Below are positions 16,587 through 25,106 of a stretch of DNA of 64,000 nt, piece by piece. The position numbers were made by a program, and so were the translations under genes. Origin of the DNA: Phycicoccus jejuensis. Lineage in GTDB: Bacteria; Actinomycetota; Actinomycetes; Actinomycetales; Dermatophilaceae. Every line of letters begins with the position of its first letter. The stretch's first letter is position 1. The stretch is from NCBI RefSeq assembly GCF_000720925.1, contig NZ_JOEE01000003.1, positions 310,001-374,000 of the forward strand, written 5' to 3'. Below the pieces are notes generated by a model. The model was not told the DNA's origin. It was given only the letters and a program-made list of their open reading frames with translations, and did not search any database.

Positions 16587-18300
16587 GCGCCGGCCCGATG
16601 ACGGTGACGGTGGGCACGCAGGCGTAGCGACGACGGACCTCCGCCTCGGGGCGGTCGCTGAGGACGGTGGGGTCCGCCGCCGCGCGCAGCAGGTCGCACT
16701 CCTGCGCCACCGTGAGCCCGCCCTGGGGGGTGTCACGACGGCCGGCCTCCGGGCGGTCACCGTCGAGCAGGATGCGCGTCGCGACGTCCGTCACGAGCGG
16801 CCCCCCGGACCAGACGACCTGGGCTCGCTCGGCGCCGGACACGTCGAGGAGGCGCAGCACGGTGGCCCCGTCGACCGTCGACCACGCGCCCCCGAAGGCG
16901 GCCACGGGCGTCACGACGGCGCCGAGCGCGACGACGGCGGCCGTCACCGCGAGGACGCCCCGCCCGACGAGCGTGGGCAGGCGTTGCGCTCGGGCCTCGA
17001 CGACCGCAAGGAAGGCGACGACGGTGACCATCGACAGACCGAGGATCGTGCTGTGCCAGAGCAGCTTTGCCGGGTAGTAGCGGGTGACGGGGATCCCGAG
17101 CCGCACGGCCAGGCCGAGCGCGGTGAGCGCCGGCAGGACGGAGACGGCGAGGACGACGAGGAGGGCGCGGTCGCGACGTCGCACGACCGCGAGCACCGCG
17201 GTCCCGGCGAGGCCGAGACCGAGCAACCACAGCGGGACGGGTGCCTCGACGTCGGCGACGACCGCGTGCCCGACCCCGACGGCGCCGACGACCGCGGTCA
17301 TGGCCGGGAGCGAGGCGGCGGCCACGACGACGCCGAGCCCGGCCGCCCCGGCGAGTCGACGAGCGCGTCGTCCCGGCGCCGCGGCGCGGACCCGGGCGAC
17401 GGTGGCGACGAGCGCGAGCGCACCCGAGACCGGCAGCAGGAGCTGCCAGGTGTGGGCCATGACGAGCAGGCCGGCCCACGCGGTGAGCGACGCGGTGACC
17501 GACACGGGCCGCACGAGGACCTCGCGGAGAGGCACGGCGACGACGAGGGCGGCCACCAGCGAGCCCTCGAAGCCGAGCGCCTGGTAGTTGCCGAGGAAGG
17601 CCGGCCACAGGGTCGCCGCGCCGGCGGTCGCGGCCGCCCCGGCTGCCGTCCACGGGGCCAGGCCGGCCCGGGTGGCCAGCGCCGAGGTGAGCGAGGCCGT
17701 CGCCAGGGCGACCGCGGCGAAGAGCAGCCAGACCATCCCCGCCATCAGGTCGAGCAGTCCGACGAGGTCGGCGCGCTCCGAGGGCGGACCGGTCAGGCTC
17801 CGGACGAGCGCGACCGTCGTGTGCCAGGCCCGTGGGTAGCCCCGGACCGAGTAGTCCAAGGCGCCGTGGGCCCGCTCGTCGGCGACGAGGACGAGGTGGC
17901 GGACGTGGTCGCCGTTGACGAACCACTCGACCCGCAGGGCGTGCGGCAGCGTCAGCGACCACAAGAGGACGGCCACGAGCACGAGGGCCGGCGCCGCGAC
18001 GAGCAGCGTCCGCGCCGGGGCCCCCCGGTCGCGGGCCAGAGGCCGCTCCGGCCGACCCCGCAGGTGCAGGCCCAGAACCACGAGCGGGACCAGCACGAGG
18101 GCCGCCGCCGCGGCGCTGCCGGCGCGCGTGGCCAGGGGGCGGAGCCCGAGGACCTGCGCCCCCGTCGCCACGACGACGACGCCGGCGAGGACGAGGACGA
18201 GCACGACGAGACCGTCGGCGAGCGGGCCGGCGGCGTCGCGCGGGCGCGGCCGCGGCGACCCGGCGGTCGGCGCGGTCACCCGGACCGTCGCGGTGCTCAT
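16579..18300 (-). CDS. Polytopic membrane protein, GT-C-like, paired with GtrA
   Basis: 573 aa with about thirteen hydrophobic segments. An extracytoplasmic loop (about residues 125-160) carries EWFVNGDHVRHLVLVADE and YSVRGYPRAWHTTVALV. The Asp/His-rich loop followed by PRAWH is the sort of site seen in actinobacterial GT-C proteins. A C-terminal periplasm-like tail has two Cys residues (AQECDLLRA and RRYACVP). It is co-translated with GtrA. ATG at 18300 lacks a clear ribosome-binding site; ATG at 18312 would add four residues. It is divergent from the glycosyltransferase operon at 18509. Substrate not recognisable. Confidence 0.68.
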   Translation of the reverse strand: MSTATVRVTAPTAGSPRPRPRDAAGPLADGLVVLVLVLAGVVVVATGAQVLGLRPLATRAGSAAAAALVLVPLVVLGLHLRGRPERPLARDRGAPARTLLVAAPALVLVAVLLWSLTLPHALRVEWFVNGDHVRHLVLVADERAHGALDYSVRGYPRAWHTTVALVRSLTGPPSERADLVGLLDLMAGMVWLLFAAVALATASLTSALATRAGLAPWTAAGAAATAGAATLWPAFLGNYQALGFEGSLVAALVVAVPLREVLVRPVSVTASLTAWAGLLVMAHTWQLLLPVSGALALVATVARVRAAAPGRRARRLAGAAGLGVVVAAASLPAMTAVVGAVGVGHAVVADVEAPVPLWLLGLGLAGTAVLAVVRRRDRALLVVLAVSVLPALTALGLAVRLGIPVTRYYPAKLLWHSTILGLSMVTVVAFLAVVEARAQRLPTLVGRGVLAVTAAVVALGAVVTPVAAFGGAWSTVDGATVLRLLDVSGAERAQVVWSGGPLVTDVATRILLDGDRPEAGRRDTPQGGLTVAQECDLLRAAADPTVLSDRPEAEVRRRYACVPTVTVIGPARG

Positions 18301-18380
18301 CGCGGCGAGCATGGCACGCGGCGGCGCCGGCGGGCGCGGCTCCGGAGCCGCATCCGCCGGCCGGGTCGGGTCGCGCCTCC

Positions 18381-18461
18381 ACCGTTCGGCCAGTCGTCGC
18401 GGACATCCGGCCCGGGCCCGGGCCCGCGTCCTGTACGACGTGCGCAGGCCCGCACTAGCGT
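18381..18461 (+). promoter_or_regulatory. Promoter region of the glycosyltransferase operon: CCGTTCGGCC element and TAGCGT
   Basis: ACCGTTCGGCC at 18381-18391 matches the element upstream of three other units. TAGCGT at 18456-18461 is a plausible -10, 47 nt before the GTG at 18509. The distance between them is 64 bp, against 42 bp at two other sites, about two helical turns more. The region also separates a divergent minus-strand gene starting at 18300. Confidence 0.45.
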
Positions 18462-18508
18462 CGAGGAGCGCCCCGGCCCGCGGGGCCCCGAGCAGCGGTG
18501 GAGGTGCT

Positions 18509-19246
18509 GTGACCGGCATGCTGCGCACCCTCGTGGTCGTCCCCGCGCTCGACGAGGAGCACACCGTCGCGGCCGTCGTCGCCGGCGTGCGTCGCGACCT
18601 CCCGGGCGCTGACGTGCTCGTCGTCGACGACCACTCCTCCGACGCCACGGGCGCCCGCGCCGCCGCCGCCGGGGCCGTCGTGGCGCGGCTCCCGTTCCGG
18701 CTCGGGGTCGGCGGCGCGGTCCGCACCGGCTTCACCCACGCCGTCCGCGAGGGCTACGACGTCGTCGTCCAGGTCGACGGCGACGGCCAGCACGACACCC
18801 GGCACCTGCCCGAGCTCGTCGCCGCCCTGGAGGCGGGTGCCGACGTGGTCGTCGGCGCGCGCTTCGCCGGAGCCGACCCCTACGGCGTCTCGCGGACCCG
18901 CCGGGCCGTCATGGCGATCCTCGCGCGGCTCGTGTCCGCGATCGTCGGGTCGCACCTGACCGACGTCACCTCCGGCTACCGCGCCGCCGGCCCGCGCGCG
19001 GTCCGCGTCTTCGCCGAGCACTACCCGGCCGAGTACCTCGGCGACACCCTCGAGACCCTCGTCATCGCGCGGCGCTGCCGCCTCGTGGTGCGCCAGGTCC
19101 CGGTGCGGATGACGGCACGCGAGCACGGCCGCCCCAGCCAGGGGGTCGTCGGGTCCGTCGTCTACCTCTCGCGCGCCGTGGCCGCCATCGGGCTCGGGAT
19201 GGTGCGCCGCTGGTCCGTGCCGGTCCCGGTGGAGGGCGCCCCGTGA
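18509..19246 (+). CDS. GT2 glycosyltransferase, DPM1/GtrB-like
   Basis: The 245-aa GT-A-fold enzyme has VVVPALDEEHTVAAVVAGV, DVLVVDDHSSDAT and DVVVQVDGDGQHD (DxD-type metal/nucleotide site). ADPYGVSRTRR and a final SVVYLSRAVAAIGLG helix follow. This is the polyprenyl-phosphate mannosyl/glucosyl-transferase type that loads a sugar onto a lipid carrier at the inner face. It is the first gene of a seven-gene operon; GGTGGAGGT lies about 5 nt before the GTG. The next gene overlaps by 4 nt. GtrA, encoded 2 kb away, is the classical partner of such enzymes. Confidence 0.88.
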   Translation: MTGMLRTLVVVPALDEEHTVAAVVAGVRRDLPGADVLVVDDHSSDATGARAAAAGAVVARLPFRLGVGGAVRTGFTHAVREGYDVVVQVDGDGQHDTRHLPELVAALEAGADVVVGARFAGADPYGVSRTRRAVMAILARLVSAIVGSHLTDVTSGYRAAGPRAVRVFAEHYPAEYLGDTLETLVIARRCRLVVRQVPVRMTAREHGRPSQGVVGSVVYLSRAVAAIGLGMVRRWSVPVPVEGAP

Positions 19247-19668
19247 GGCCCGACGGCTACTGGCTCGGCCTCGTCGGGGGCGTCATCGTCCTCCTCCTCA
19301 GCCTCGAGCTCGTCCGCCGGCGCCAGGTGCGGGGGCGGCTCGCCCTCGCCTGGGTGGTCCTCGGCGCGGCCGCGGTCGTCCTCGCCCTCTTTCCCGAGCT
19401 GCTCGGCGACCTGTCGGCGGCGGTCAACGTCCAGGTGCCGCTCAACCTCGTGCTCTTCTCCGGCGTCCTCTTCCTCCTCGTCGTCTCGATGCAGCTGGCC
19501 AGCGAGGTCGGTCGCCTCGAGTCGCGCACCCGCCGGCTCGCCGAGGAGGTCGCCCTGCTTCGCGCCCACCTGCCCGCCGCGGGTGGGTCGCCCGCCGCGG
19601 ACCCGTCGACCCCGGCCGCCGCGGACACCGCCGGCGCCGCCCGACCGACGACCCCCCGGGCGTCGTGA
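19243..19668 (+). CDS. DUF2304 membrane protein
   Basis: The 141-aa product has three membrane helices (GLVGGVIVLLLSLELVRRR, LAWVVLGAAAVVLALFPEL, LVLFSGVLFLLVVSMQLASE). A coiled-coil-like tail, VGRLESRTRRLAEEVALLRA, and a low-complexity Ala/Pro end follow. DUF2304 proteins regularly follow GT2 polyprenyl-sugar synthases in actinobacteria and archaea; they are presumed to stabilise the enzyme or assist the lipid-linked sugar. It overlaps its neighbours by 4 nt on both sides. Confidence 0.85.
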   Translation: MRPDGYWLGLVGGVIVLLLSLELVRRRQVRGRLALAWVVLGAAAVVLALFPELLGDLSAAVNVQVPLNLVLFSGVLFLLVVSMQLASEVGRLESRTRRLAEEVALLRAHLPAAGGSPAADPSTPAAADTAGAARPTTPRAS

Positions 19669-20705
19669 GGACCTCCGTCGTCGTCGTCGGCCACGGGCCC
19701 GAGGCGGGCCTCGAGGCCTGCCTCGCGTCGGTCACGGCGCAGATGAGACCGGGCGACGAGGCCGTGCTCGTCGACAACGGGCTGACCCGCAGCGTCGAGG
19801 TGCCCGGCGTGCGCCGGCTCGACGCCGGGGGCAACACCGGCTTCGCGGGCGGCGCGGTGACCGGGGTGGCCGCGACGAGCGGCGACGTCCTCGTGTTCGT
19901 CAACAGCGACGCCACGATCCTGCCGGGGTCGCTCGACGCCCTGCGCTCCGCGCTCGGAGACGAGTCGGTCGGGATGGCCTGCGGCAGAGTCGTTCTCGAA
20001 GACCGCCCCGACACTGTCAACGCCGCCGGGAACCCGGTGCACGTCACCGGCCTCTGCTGGGCCGGGGGCCTCGGCGAGCACACCACGCGGCACGCCACCC
20101 AGCGCGACGTCGCCTCCGTCACGGGCGCCTTCTTCGCGATGCGCCGGGCGACGTGGGACCGCCTCGGGGGCCTCGACGCCGACTTCTTCATGTACTACGA
20201 GGACACCGACCTCAGCCTGCGCTGCCACCTCGCGGGGCTGCGCGTCGTCGTCGTCCCGGAGGCCGGCGCAACCCACGCGTACACCTTCAACCACAACCCG
20301 AGGACGATGTACCTGCTCCAGCGCAACCGCCTGACGAGCGTCCTCACGACCTACCCCGCTCCGCTCCTGCGGTGGGCGCTCCCGCTCCTGCTCGCGAGCG
20401 AGGTCGCCCTCGTGGCCGTCGCCGCCCGCGACCGGTGGCTGCGCGAGCACATCAGCGCGCTCGCCTGGCTCGCGCGCCACCCCCGCCACCTGGTCCGCCG
20501 CCGGCGGCGGGTGCAGTCGCTCGTCACCCACCCGGACGCGCTCCACGACGTCCTGACGACGACCCTCTCCGCGGCACAGGTGCGCCCCGCCCCGGGGCAG
20601 GCGCTCCTCGACCGGCTCGTGGCCGGCTACTGGCGGCGCGCGGTCGTGGGCTCGCGGGCCGCATCGCCCCGGGCGGCACGCCCGCTCGGCGAGAGCGTCC
20701 GATGA
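19665..20705 (+). CDS. GT2 glycosyltransferase, rhamnosyltransferase (WbbL)-like
   Basis: The 346-aa enzyme has TSVVVVGHGPEAGLEACL, LVDNGLTRS, GGNTGFAGGAVTG, FVNSDATILPGSL, the acceptor-side TGAFFAMRRATWDRLGG and the catalytic-base motif MYYEDTDLSLRCHLAG. This matches the WbbL/rhamnosyltransferase branch of GT2, which extends lipid-linked saccharides in the cytoplasm. A C-terminal hydrophobic stretch (LLRWALPLLLASEVALVAVA) may hold it to the membrane. GTG start, overlapping the DUF2304 gene by 4 nt. Donor sugar cannot be read from sequence. Confidence 0.88.
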   Translation: MRTSVVVVGHGPEAGLEACLASVTAQMRPGDEAVLVDNGLTRSVEVPGVRRLDAGGNTGFAGGAVTGVAATSGDVLVFVNSDATILPGSLDALRSALGDESVGMACGRVVLEDRPDTVNAAGNPVHVTGLCWAGGLGEHTTRHATQRDVASVTGAFFAMRRATWDRLGGLDADFFMYYEDTDLSLRCHLAGLRVVVVPEAGATHAYTFNHNPRTMYLLQRNRLTSVLTTYPAPLLRWALPLLLASEVALVAVAARDRWLREHISALAWLARHPRHLVRRRRRVQSLVTHPDALHDVLTTTLSAAQVRPAPGQALLDRLVAGYWRRAVVGSRAASPRAARPLGESVR

Positions 20706-22579
20706 CGTCGTTCGCCGGCCGTCCGGGCGCCGTCGTCCTCGCGGCGTACCGCCCCGACCCCGACCTGTTCACGGTGCAGCTGCGCTCGATCCGCGACCAG
20801 ACGCTCGGCTCCTTCCGGTGCCTCGTGGGCGCCGACGGCGGCCGGGACGAGGTCCGGCGGCTCGTCGTGGCCGCCGTCGGTGACGACCCGCGCTTCGAGG
20901 TCGTGGGGTGGGACGACAACGTCGGGCTCTACCTCAACGTCGAACGGCTGCTGGGCTCGCTCCCCGCCGACGCCGCGTGGGTCGCCCTCGCCGACCAGGA
21001 CGACCGCTGGTACCCCGAGAAGCTCGAGCGACTCGTCCCCCACCTCGACGAGGTGGCGCTGGTCTCGGGACAGGCGCGCGTCGTCACCGCGACCGGCCGG
21101 GTGCTCGCCGCCCGGACCGACCGGCGCGTCGTCGCCCCGGGCAGCCTGCTCCTCGCCAACCAGGTCTCCGGGTCCTTCTCGGTGCTGCGCCGCGAGGTCC
21201 TCGACACCGCGCTCCCCTTCCCCCGTCTCGCGGTGGCGACCCAGATGCACGACCACTGGCTCGGCCTGTGCGCCGCCGTCGGCGCCGGGTACACCGTCGT
21301 CGACGAGCCGCTGCAGGACTACGTGCAGCACGGTGGCAACCTCGTCGGTGAGGTCGAGCGCCGCCACCCCCGGACGCCGTGGGGGGCGCTCCGCCTCCTG
21401 AGCCGCCTCGCCGCCGACCACGCCGGGACGACGGGTGCCGCCCGCATGGTGCGCGCCGCGGCCGCGAACGGCCTGGGGTGGCGCCGCCTCGTCGCGGCCG
21501 AGCTGGTGACCCGTCGCCCCGGTCGGCGCTCCGACGAGCTGCCCGCCGCGATCGGGACCGCGCCCCGGCGCAGCGCCCTCGCGCTGCTGCGGGCCGTCGG
21601 CTCGGGCGCCCTGCCGCGACCGACCGCCCTCACCCTCCTCGCCGGTCTGCCCGGCGACCTCGTCGGGCGGGGCGCCATCCCGCTGTCGACGGTCGGGCCG
21701 ACCCCGTCGCAGCAGCAGGCCGTGACGCCGTGCACCTTCGTCGTCGTGCTCTACCGGACCGCACCGGGCGACTCGCTGACGCTGCGCACCCTGACCGAGG
21801 CCCTCGGACCCGCGCATCCCCACCAGGTCGTCGTCGTCGACAACGGGCCCGTCCCGGACCCGGAGGGTGCTCGAGCCGTCCCGGGCGTCGACGTCGTCCA
21901 CGCGTTCCCCGACAACCCGGGACTGGCGGCGGCCTACCGCCTCGCCGGCGAGCACGCACGCGGGCTGGGGCACGAGTGGGTCGTCCCGCTGGACCAGGAC
22001 ACCCGGGTCACGCGCGCGTACCTCGACGCGCTCGAGGGGACCCTGTCCTCCCCGGGGCTCCCCGCCTCGGTCGCCGTCGTGGCGCCGGTGCTCGTCAGCG
22101 GCCGACGGTCGCTCTCGCCGCACGGCCCGGTCCGGCTCGAGGCCCGGGCCTGGCGGACCGCCTCCCTCCTCCCGGCCGCCGCGGGTTGGCACCACTACAA
22201 CAGCGCCGCGGCCGTCCGGCTCTCCTCGCTCGACGCGGTGGGGGGATTCCCCGCGGACTTCCCGGTCGACGGCCTGGACCACGCCGTCGGGGCGCGGCTG
22301 CGACGCGCCGGCTTCGCCCTCCAGGTCCTCCCGGTGGAGCTCGAGCACCATCCCTCCTGGCGCGAGCCCCGCGCCGTGGCGCCGGCCCGCTTCGCCGCGA
22401 TCCTGCGCACCCAGGAGCGGCTCGCCCTCGACGGACCGCGGTCGGAGGGCGCCTGGCTGCTCGTGCGCCGGCTGCTGCGGGTGGGGCTGCTGCTGGTGGG
22501 CCTGCGCCGCACGCCGTCGTGGTCGGCCGAGCTCGCCGGGCTCGTCCGCGCCGGCCGGGTCGCGTGCGGGGTCCGATGA
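20702..22579 (+). CDS. Two-domain GT2-GT2 glycosyltransferase fusion
   Basis: The 625-aa protein holds two GT2 domains in one frame. The N-terminal one (about 1-270) has VVLAAYRPDPDLF, LVGADGGRDE, VALADQDDRWYPEKL, the acceptor region SGSFSVLRREVLD and MHDHWLG. The C-terminal one (about 345-600) has TFVVVLYRTAPGD, VVVDNGPVPDP, NPGLAAAYRLAGEHA, WVVPLDQDTRVTRAY, a YNSAAAVRLSSLDAVGGF acceptor region and VDGLDHAVGARLRRAG. The linker is Ala/Leu-rich. Such fusions often add two sugars in succession, or alternate in polymerising a disaccharide. No stop or frameshift separates the halves. ATG overlaps the previous gene by 4 nt. Confidence 0.86.
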   Translation: MTSFAGRPGAVVLAAYRPDPDLFTVQLRSIRDQTLGSFRCLVGADGGRDEVRRLVVAAVGDDPRFEVVGWDDNVGLYLNVERLLGSLPADAAWVALADQDDRWYPEKLERLVPHLDEVALVSGQARVVTATGRVLAARTDRRVVAPGSLLLANQVSGSFSVLRREVLDTALPFPRLAVATQMHDHWLGLCAAVGAGYTVVDEPLQDYVQHGGNLVGEVERRHPRTPWGALRLLSRLAADHAGTTGAARMVRAAAANGLGWRRLVAAELVTRRPGRRSDELPAAIGTAPRRSALALLRAVGSGALPRPTALTLLAGLPGDLVGRGAIPLSTVGPTPSQQQAVTPCTFVVVLYRTAPGDSLTLRTLTEALGPAHPHQVVVVDNGPVPDPEGARAVPGVDVVHAFPDNPGLAAAYRLAGEHARGLGHEWVVPLDQDTRVTRAYLDALEGTLSSPGLPASVAVVAPVLVSGRRSLSPHGPVRLEARAWRTASLLPAAAGWHHYNSAAAVRLSSLDAVGGFPADFPVDGLDHAVGARLRRAGFALQVLPVELEHHPSWREPRAVAPARFAAILRTQERLALDGPRSEGAWLLVRRLLRVGLLLVGLRRTPSWSAELAGLVRAGRVACGVR

Positions 22580-23862
22580 CCACGCTCGTGCGCGACCCCC
22601 GGCTGACCGAGTCCGACCGGCGGCTCCTGCGCAGCGCGGCCCCGACGCTCCTCGCCGGGGCCGTCACGCTGCTCGTCCCCGTCATCGCCCGGGGCTTCCT
22701 CGACGACCGGGACTATGCGCTCTGGGCGCTCATGACCACCGTCACCGTGTCGACGCTCCTCCTGGACCTCGGCGCCTCCGTGTACGTCCAGTCCTCCGGC
22801 TACGGCCGCTGGCCGCGACGGGACGTGTACGCACGGGCGGTCGCCATGTCCACGGCGGGCAGCGTGGTGGCCACGGTCCTCGCCCTCGGGACCTCGCTCC
22901 TCGTCCGGTCCTCCGCCCCGCTCTCCGACCTCACGACGGGGAGCATCGTCGCGCTCGTGCTCGCCACCGGGGCTGCGTCGGCCGTCCGTGGCGCGTTCAC
23001 CGTCCTCGCGGCCCGGCTCCAGGTGGCCGAGGCCTTCCGTCTGCGCACCGTCGCCACGATGGTCCAGGTGGGCACGCAGGTCGCGCTGGTCGTCGCGGGC
23101 CTGGCGCTGGGTGCCGGGGTGTGGACGCTGCCGTGCGCCCTCGCCGTCTCCTCGGCCCTCGCCCTCGGGGGCGGCCACGCCGTGCTCCGTCGCCGGGTGG
23201 TCGTCCACCCACCCGCGGCGCCCGCGGCGTCGCCGGTGCGCTTCGCCGTGGGTCGCACGGCGGCCGCGCTCGTGGCGGTCGTGGCGAGCCAGGCGGACCG
23301 CTGGGTGCTCGTGACGGTGGCCGACCCCGCCTTCGTCGCCGACTACGACCTCGCGCTGAGGTTCGCCGCCCTGCCGCTCGGTCTCGTCGTCGTCCTCGCG
23401 GCGGGGCTGGTCCCCGAGAGCGCCTCGCTCCCGGACGGACCGAGCCGCCGGGCCCACGTCCGGCGGGCGACGCGGCTGTGCCTGCGGGCCGTCGTCCCGC
23501 TCTCCCTCGCCGTCCTCGTGAGCGTGCTGGTCGTGGGCCTGCTGGGGCTGGTGCCGCTCTCCGCCCGCACGGTGCTGCTCCTCGGGCTGGGCCTCGTGTG
23601 GTGCGGGGTCAGCGCGCTCACCGCACCGACGACGCAGACGCTCGTGGGCGTCGGACGACCGCAGGCGGAGCTCTGGTACGCCGTGCCCTCCGTGCTGCTG
23701 GCGGGAGCCGGGTGGCTCGTCGCGGTCGCCGCGCAGTCACCCCTCGGCGTCCCCCTCGCGACGGGCACCGCGACCGTCGTGTGCTCGGCTGCCTTCACGG
23801 TGTACGGGCTCCGGTTCGCCCGGTACGAGCCGGGCTCCCGGCCCACGACCCACCCCCGATGA
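22576..23862 (+). CDS. MOP-superfamily polysaccharide flippase (Wzx-like)
   Basis: 428 aa, about twelve hydrophobic segments spaced as in Wzx/RfbX transporters. The start LRSAAPTLLAGAVTLLVPVI is followed by ARGFLDDRDYALWALMTTVT, a layout typical of flippases (one long first helix with a conserved Arg after it). DRWVLVTVADPAFVADYDLA falls at the middle of the protein, as in the family. It presumably moves the lipid-linked oligosaccharide made by the upstream GT2 enzymes across the membrane. ATG overlaps by 4 nt on both sides. No polymerase (Wzy) is evident nearby, although the flanking polytopic proteins could serve. Confidence 0.8.
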   Translation: MTTLVRDPRLTESDRRLLRSAAPTLLAGAVTLLVPVIARGFLDDRDYALWALMTTVTVSTLLLDLGASVYVQSSGYGRWPRRDVYARAVAMSTAGSVVATVLALGTSLLVRSSAPLSDLTTGSIVALVLATGAASAVRGAFTVLAARLQVAEAFRLRTVATMVQVGTQVALVVAGLALGAGVWTLPCALAVSSALALGGGHAVLRRRVVVHPPAAPAASPVRFAVGRTAAALVAVVASQADRWVLVTVADPAFVADYDLALRFAALPLGLVVVLAAGLVPESASLPDGPSRRAHVRRATRLCLRAVVPLSLAVLVSVLVVGLLGLVPLSARTVLLLGLGLVWCGVSALTAPTTQTLVGVGRPQAELWYAVPSVLLAGAGWLVAVAAQSPLGVPLATGTATVVCSAAFTVYGLRFARYEPGSRPTTHPR

Positions 23863-25106
23863 CCTCCGTCGCCCTCCGGCCGGCCCGTCCCGCCGTCGCC
23901 GTCGCCACCCGGCTCGACGCGGTGGTCGCCGTCGCGGTGTTCCTCGTCGCGCGGGCCGTCTCGGCGGTCTTCCTCGTGGTCAGCGCACCCGACCAGATCG
24001 CCCTCACCGACTCACCCACGTACCACGTCGAGGGCACCTCCCCCGCGGCGCCGGGGTACTGGCAGGTCATCACCAACTGGGACGGCCAGTGGTACGAGAC
24101 CATCGCCCGCCACGGGTACCCGGACGACCCGTCGGTCCTCGGCCCACCCGCCGAGCGCAACCCCTACGCCTTCTCGCCCCTCTACCCGTTCCTCTGCCGC
24201 GCGGTCATGGCCGTCACCGGGGCCGGGTTCGGCGTCGCCGGGGGCCTCGTGAGCCTCGTGGCCGGAGCCGTCGGCTGCGCGCTGCTGGCGCGCTGGCTCG
24301 TGGTCACCCGGGGCCGGATGACGGCCCACCTCGCCGTCGCCGGGCTCGTGTGCTTCCCCACGGCGGTCCTCTTCCAGGCGACCTACACGGAGTCGCTCGC
24401 CCTCGCCGTCCTCGTCCCGACCCTGCGCGCGATCCACGAGGAACGCTGGCGCCCCGCGGCCGGGCTGCTCGTCGTGCTCGCCGTCACCCGCCCGATCCTC
24501 GCGCCGCTTGCGCTGCTCCTCGGCCTCGCGCTGCTGCTCGCGCTGCGACACCGTGACGACCCGGCCGCCCGGGTCCGGGTGCGGCCGCTGGCCCTCCTCA
24601 CGGTCCTCGCGGGGGTCTGCACGCTGGCCTGGCCGGTCGCCGTGGCCGTCATGACGGGCGTGCCGACGGCCTACTTCGACACCATGCGCGCCTGGGTGCG
24701 TGCGGGTGGGCTCGGCGGCGGATGGGTGGGCGGCCTGGCCCAGCTCGTCGGTCCCGTGCTCGTCGCCCTCCTCGTCGCGACCGCGCTGGCGTTCGCCGTC
24801 GTCCGGCTGCGCCGCCCGGACCGGTTCCGGTCACCGGACGGGCTCGGCACCTGGGGGACGAGCTACCTCGGCTACGTCCTGATGACGACCACGGTCAACC
24901 CCAGCCTGGCCCGCTACGCCCTCCTGACGCTCGTCCCGGTCGAGCCCCTGCGTCGGGCGCTCACGGGGCCGCTCGACCGGGTCGTCCGCAGCCAGAGCCG
25001 CGTCCTCCTCGGCGCCGGCCTGCTGCTCTGCGCCGAGCTCGCCGTGCAGCTGTGGTGGGTCCGGACGCTGTTCGTGGTGACCAGCCCCGTGGCGCTGCCC
25101 CCGTGA
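23859..25106 (+). CDS. PIG-V-like polyprenyl-phosphate mannosyltransferase
   Basis: The 415-aa protein has about ten membrane helices. The loop after helix 1 carries TNWDGQWYETIARHGYP, the hallmark of the PIG-V/Mannosyl_trans2 family, and later NPYAFSPLYPFLCR and FQATYTESLALA. Members use lipid-linked mannose on the outer face of the membrane. The DPM1-like enzyme at the start of the operon could make its donor. It overlaps both neighbours by 4 nt. The exact sugar is inferred from the family, not seen. Confidence 0.82.
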   Translation: MTSVALRPARPAVAVATRLDAVVAVAVFLVARAVSAVFLVVSAPDQIALTDSPTYHVEGTSPAAPGYWQVITNWDGQWYETIARHGYPDDPSVLGPPAERNPYAFSPLYPFLCRAVMAVTGAGFGVAGGLVSLVAGAVGCALLARWLVVTRGRMTAHLAVAGLVCFPTAVLFQATYTESLALAVLVPTLRAIHEERWRPAAGLLVVLAVTRPILAPLALLLGLALLLALRHRDDPAARVRVRPLALLTVLAGVCTLAWPVAVAVMTGVPTAYFDTMRAWVRAGGLGGGWVGGLAQLVGPVLVALLVATALAFAVVRLRRPDRFRSPDGLGTWGTSYLGYVLMTTTVNPSLARYALLTLVPVEPLRRALTGPLDRVVRSQSRVLLGAGLLLCAELAVQLWWVRTLFVVTSPVALPP

